A stretch of DNA of 7,429 nucleotides from Clostridia bacterium. Its GTDB lineage: Bacteria; Bacillota; Clostridia; Christensenellales; HGM11417. The notes under the pieces are model-generated. The model was not told the DNA's origin and searched no databases. It saw nothing but the letters and a program-made list of their open reading frames with translations. The stretch's first letter is position 1. Each line of letters begins with the position of its first letter. Made by a program: the position numbers and the translations under genes. Location of the stretch: positions 1-7,429 of the forward strand of contig JAQVSX010000025.1 in assembly GCA_028700355.1 (NCBI GenBank), in the 5' to 3' direction. This document shows positions 6,534 through 7,429 of the stretch, piece after piece.

Positions 6534-6979
6534 TATACCACCTCAGCTTTTCCACCCGCTTTTTCAATTGCCTGTTTTGCGGATTCCGAAAAATTAGCCG
6601 CGCGAACTGTCAAAGCGACATCAAGTTTACCCTCTCCTAAAACTTTTAGCCCTTTATTTACTGATTTATATTTTATAACACCATCTTCAAGAAGCTTTTC
6701 GGCTGTTACTTCCGTACCCTTATTATATCTGTTTAAAGCGGAAATGTTTACCGTAAGGTATTCTATCCTCCACTTATTGTTAAAACCCCTTTTGGGTAGT
6801 CTTCTTGACAGCGGCATCTGACCGCCTTCAAATCCTGGAGGAACGCCTCCGCCCGACCTTGCGTTTTGACCTTTATGGCCGCGTGTCGAGGTTTTGCCCA
6901 TTCCGCTGCCTATTCCTCTGCCCACACGCTTTACCTTTTTACGAGACTCCTTTGCGGGAGATAAATTTTGTAAATTCAT
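6533..6979 (-). CDS. rplO: 50S ribosomal protein L15
   Basis: L15 is a large-subunit assembly protein that threads a long basic N-terminal tail into 23S rRNA. The 148-residue product begins [20 protein letters not shown], followed by [19 protein letters not shown] at 21-39 and [20 protein letters not shown] at 43-62, the family signature. The globular domain follows, ending AGGKAEVV. The open frame extends eleven codons upstream, but ATG 6977-6979 is chosen because AGGAGG sits at 6987-6992 with 7-base spacing and the protein then matches the family start. The ATG overlaps the rpmD stop as ATGA. The frame ends one base into secY. Confidence 0.97.
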   Translation of the reverse strand: MNLQNLSPAKESRKKVKRVGRGIGSGMGKTSTRGHKGQNARSGGGVPPGFEGGQMPLSRRLPKRGFNNKWRIEYLTVNISALNRYNKGTEVTAEKLLEDGVIKYKSVNKGLKVLGEGKLDVALTVRAANFSESAKQAIEKAGGKAEVV

Positions 6980-7429
6980 TTTCCGGCCTCCTGTTTTACT
7001 TCGCTTACGCAAACCAGATGACTTACTTTGTTTATCATTCCTCTTGTTGCTGCGTTGTCTTTTATTAATTTATGCTGCCTTATTTTATTAAGTCCCAAAG
7101 CCTTTATAGTGTCTATCTGATTTTTTTTGCAGCCTATTGTGCTTTTAATAAGCGTTACCTTAATATATTTACCGTCATATTTTGGCGTTGCTGTAATCTT
7201 ATTATCTTTATTTTTCGGCTCTACGCTGACAGCAACTTCTTTTTTTTCGGCTGTTTTTGCAGCTCTTACAGCGGGTGTAACCACTACTTTTTTTACGGTT
7301 TCTTTTGCCGCAGTTTTTACAGTAGTTGTTTTTGGCGTTGCCTTAGCTGTTGCAGTTTTTGCTGTTGCAGTTTTAACAGCAGTTGTTTTAGCTGTTGCCG
7401 TTTTTGCAGTTGCAGTTTTTGCGGCAGTT
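6976..7429 (-). CDS. rpmD: 50S ribosomal protein L30 with long Lys/Thr/Ala-rich N-terminal region, 5' partial
   Basis: The C-terminal ~58 residues (about 7170 down to 6997) are a normal L30, a small 23S rRNA-binding protein: [18 protein letters not shown], then [30 protein letters not shown] and HLVCVSE. A normal L30 starts at this core and totals about 60 residues. Here no ATG, GTG or TTG occurs in frame at the core and there is no Shine-Dalgarno before it. The frame stays open to the window edge, about 150 codons in all. The only in-frame common start codon is GTG 7284-7282, which has no Shine-Dalgarno. The added region is basic, mostly Lys, Thr, Ala and Val, and probably disordered. The gene is either an N-terminally extended L30 or a fusion with the upstream gene, expected to be rpsE (S5). 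The L30 identity is firm; the true 5' end lies outside the window or is GTG 7284. The stop overlaps rplO as ATGA. Confidence 0.85.
   Translation of the reverse strand, partial: TAAKTATAKTATAKTTAVKTATAKTATAKATPKTTTVKTAAKETVKKVVVTPAVRAAKTAEKKEVAVSVEPKNKDNKITATPKYDGKYIKVTLIKSTIGCKKNQIDTIKALGLNKIRQHKLIKDNAATRGMINKVSHLVCVSEVKQEAGK
6987..6992 (-). promoter_or_regulatory. Shine-Dalgarno of rplO
   Basis: AGGAGG on the minus strand, inside the last codons of rpmD and seven bases before ATG 6979, fixes the rplO start and rules out the eleven-codon longer frame. Confidence 0.9.
7318..7422 (-). repeat. Degenerate 15-base tandem repeats coding K-T-A-T-A units
   Basis: Read in the rpmD frame, lysine codons recur every five codons at 7419, 7404, 7389, 7374, 7359 and 7344, then after four codons at 7332 and five at 7317. 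The units are approximately AAA ACT GCA ACA GCT and encode [29 protein letters not shown] and KTTTV. Third positions vary (ACT/ACA/ACG, GCA/GCT), which suggests the peptide pattern, not only the DNA, has been kept. The repeat may continue past the window edge. Confidence 0.85.

Noticed and set aside
6980..7012. Eleven-codon N-terminal extension of L15
   Set aside because: The AGGAGG site lies within this stretch, and the family N-terminus MNLQNLSP starts at the downstream ATG.
7150..7178. ATG at 7178-7176 as an independent L30 start reached by a frameshift
   Set aside because: It is out of frame with the L30 core, hits a stop after seven codons and has no Shine-Dalgarno, so a frameshift is not needed to explain the continuous open frame.
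7318..7429. CRISPR-like or mobile repeat at the right edge
   Set aside because: The 15-base units are contiguous without spacers, keep a reading frame joined to L30 and encode a simple peptide pattern, so this is a coding repeat.

Overview
The window is the distal end of the bacterial S10-spc-alpha ribosomal protein supercluster. All genes lie on the minus strand and are transcribed from high to low coordinates. In transcription order they are rpmD (5' end beyond the window edge), rplO, secY, adk, map, a KOW-domain RNA-binding protein gene, infA, rpmJ, rpsM, rpsK, rpsD, rpoA and rplQ. A strong intrinsic terminator follows rplQ. Most genes are separated by fewer than about 45 bases or overlap by 1-4 bases. 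The longest gene-free stretch is the ~96 bases between rpmJ and rpsM.

The organism is most likely an AT-rich Gram-positive anaerobe of the class Clostridia, probably an uncultured gut-type lineage. The evidence is the adk-map-KOW-infA-rpmJ-rpsM-rpsK-rpsD-rpoA-rplQ order, the cysteine-bearing LID of adenylate kinase, the enlarged L17, near-consensus AGGAGG Shine-Dalgarno sites at most genes, and TGA used as a stop (rpmJ, map, adk, rpmD), so the standard bacterial code applies. I cannot assign a genus from the sequence.

The genes serve one programme. L30, L15, L36, S13, S11, S4 and L17 build the ribosome, IF-1 starts translation, and the alpha subunit nucleates RNA polymerase. SecY is the membrane channel for secreted and membrane proteins, adenylate kinase balances adenine nucleotides, and methionine aminopeptidase trims new proteins. 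The KOW protein probably binds RNA, perhaps the ribosome.

This is conserved housekeeping DNA, and I see no mobile element, CRISPR array, phage gene or defence system. The one truly unusual feature is at the right edge. The L30 reading frame has no start codon or ribosome-binding site near its conserved core. It continues upstream without a stop to the window end through a Lys/Thr/Ala-rich segment encoded by degenerate 15-base repeats. L30 is therefore either strongly extended at its N-terminus or fused to the upstream gene, expected to be rpsE. Smaller oddities are a shortened adenylate kinase LID with a displaced cysteine, an extra residue in the L36 zinc site, an uncertain start for the KOW protein, and a possible structured leader before rpsM.
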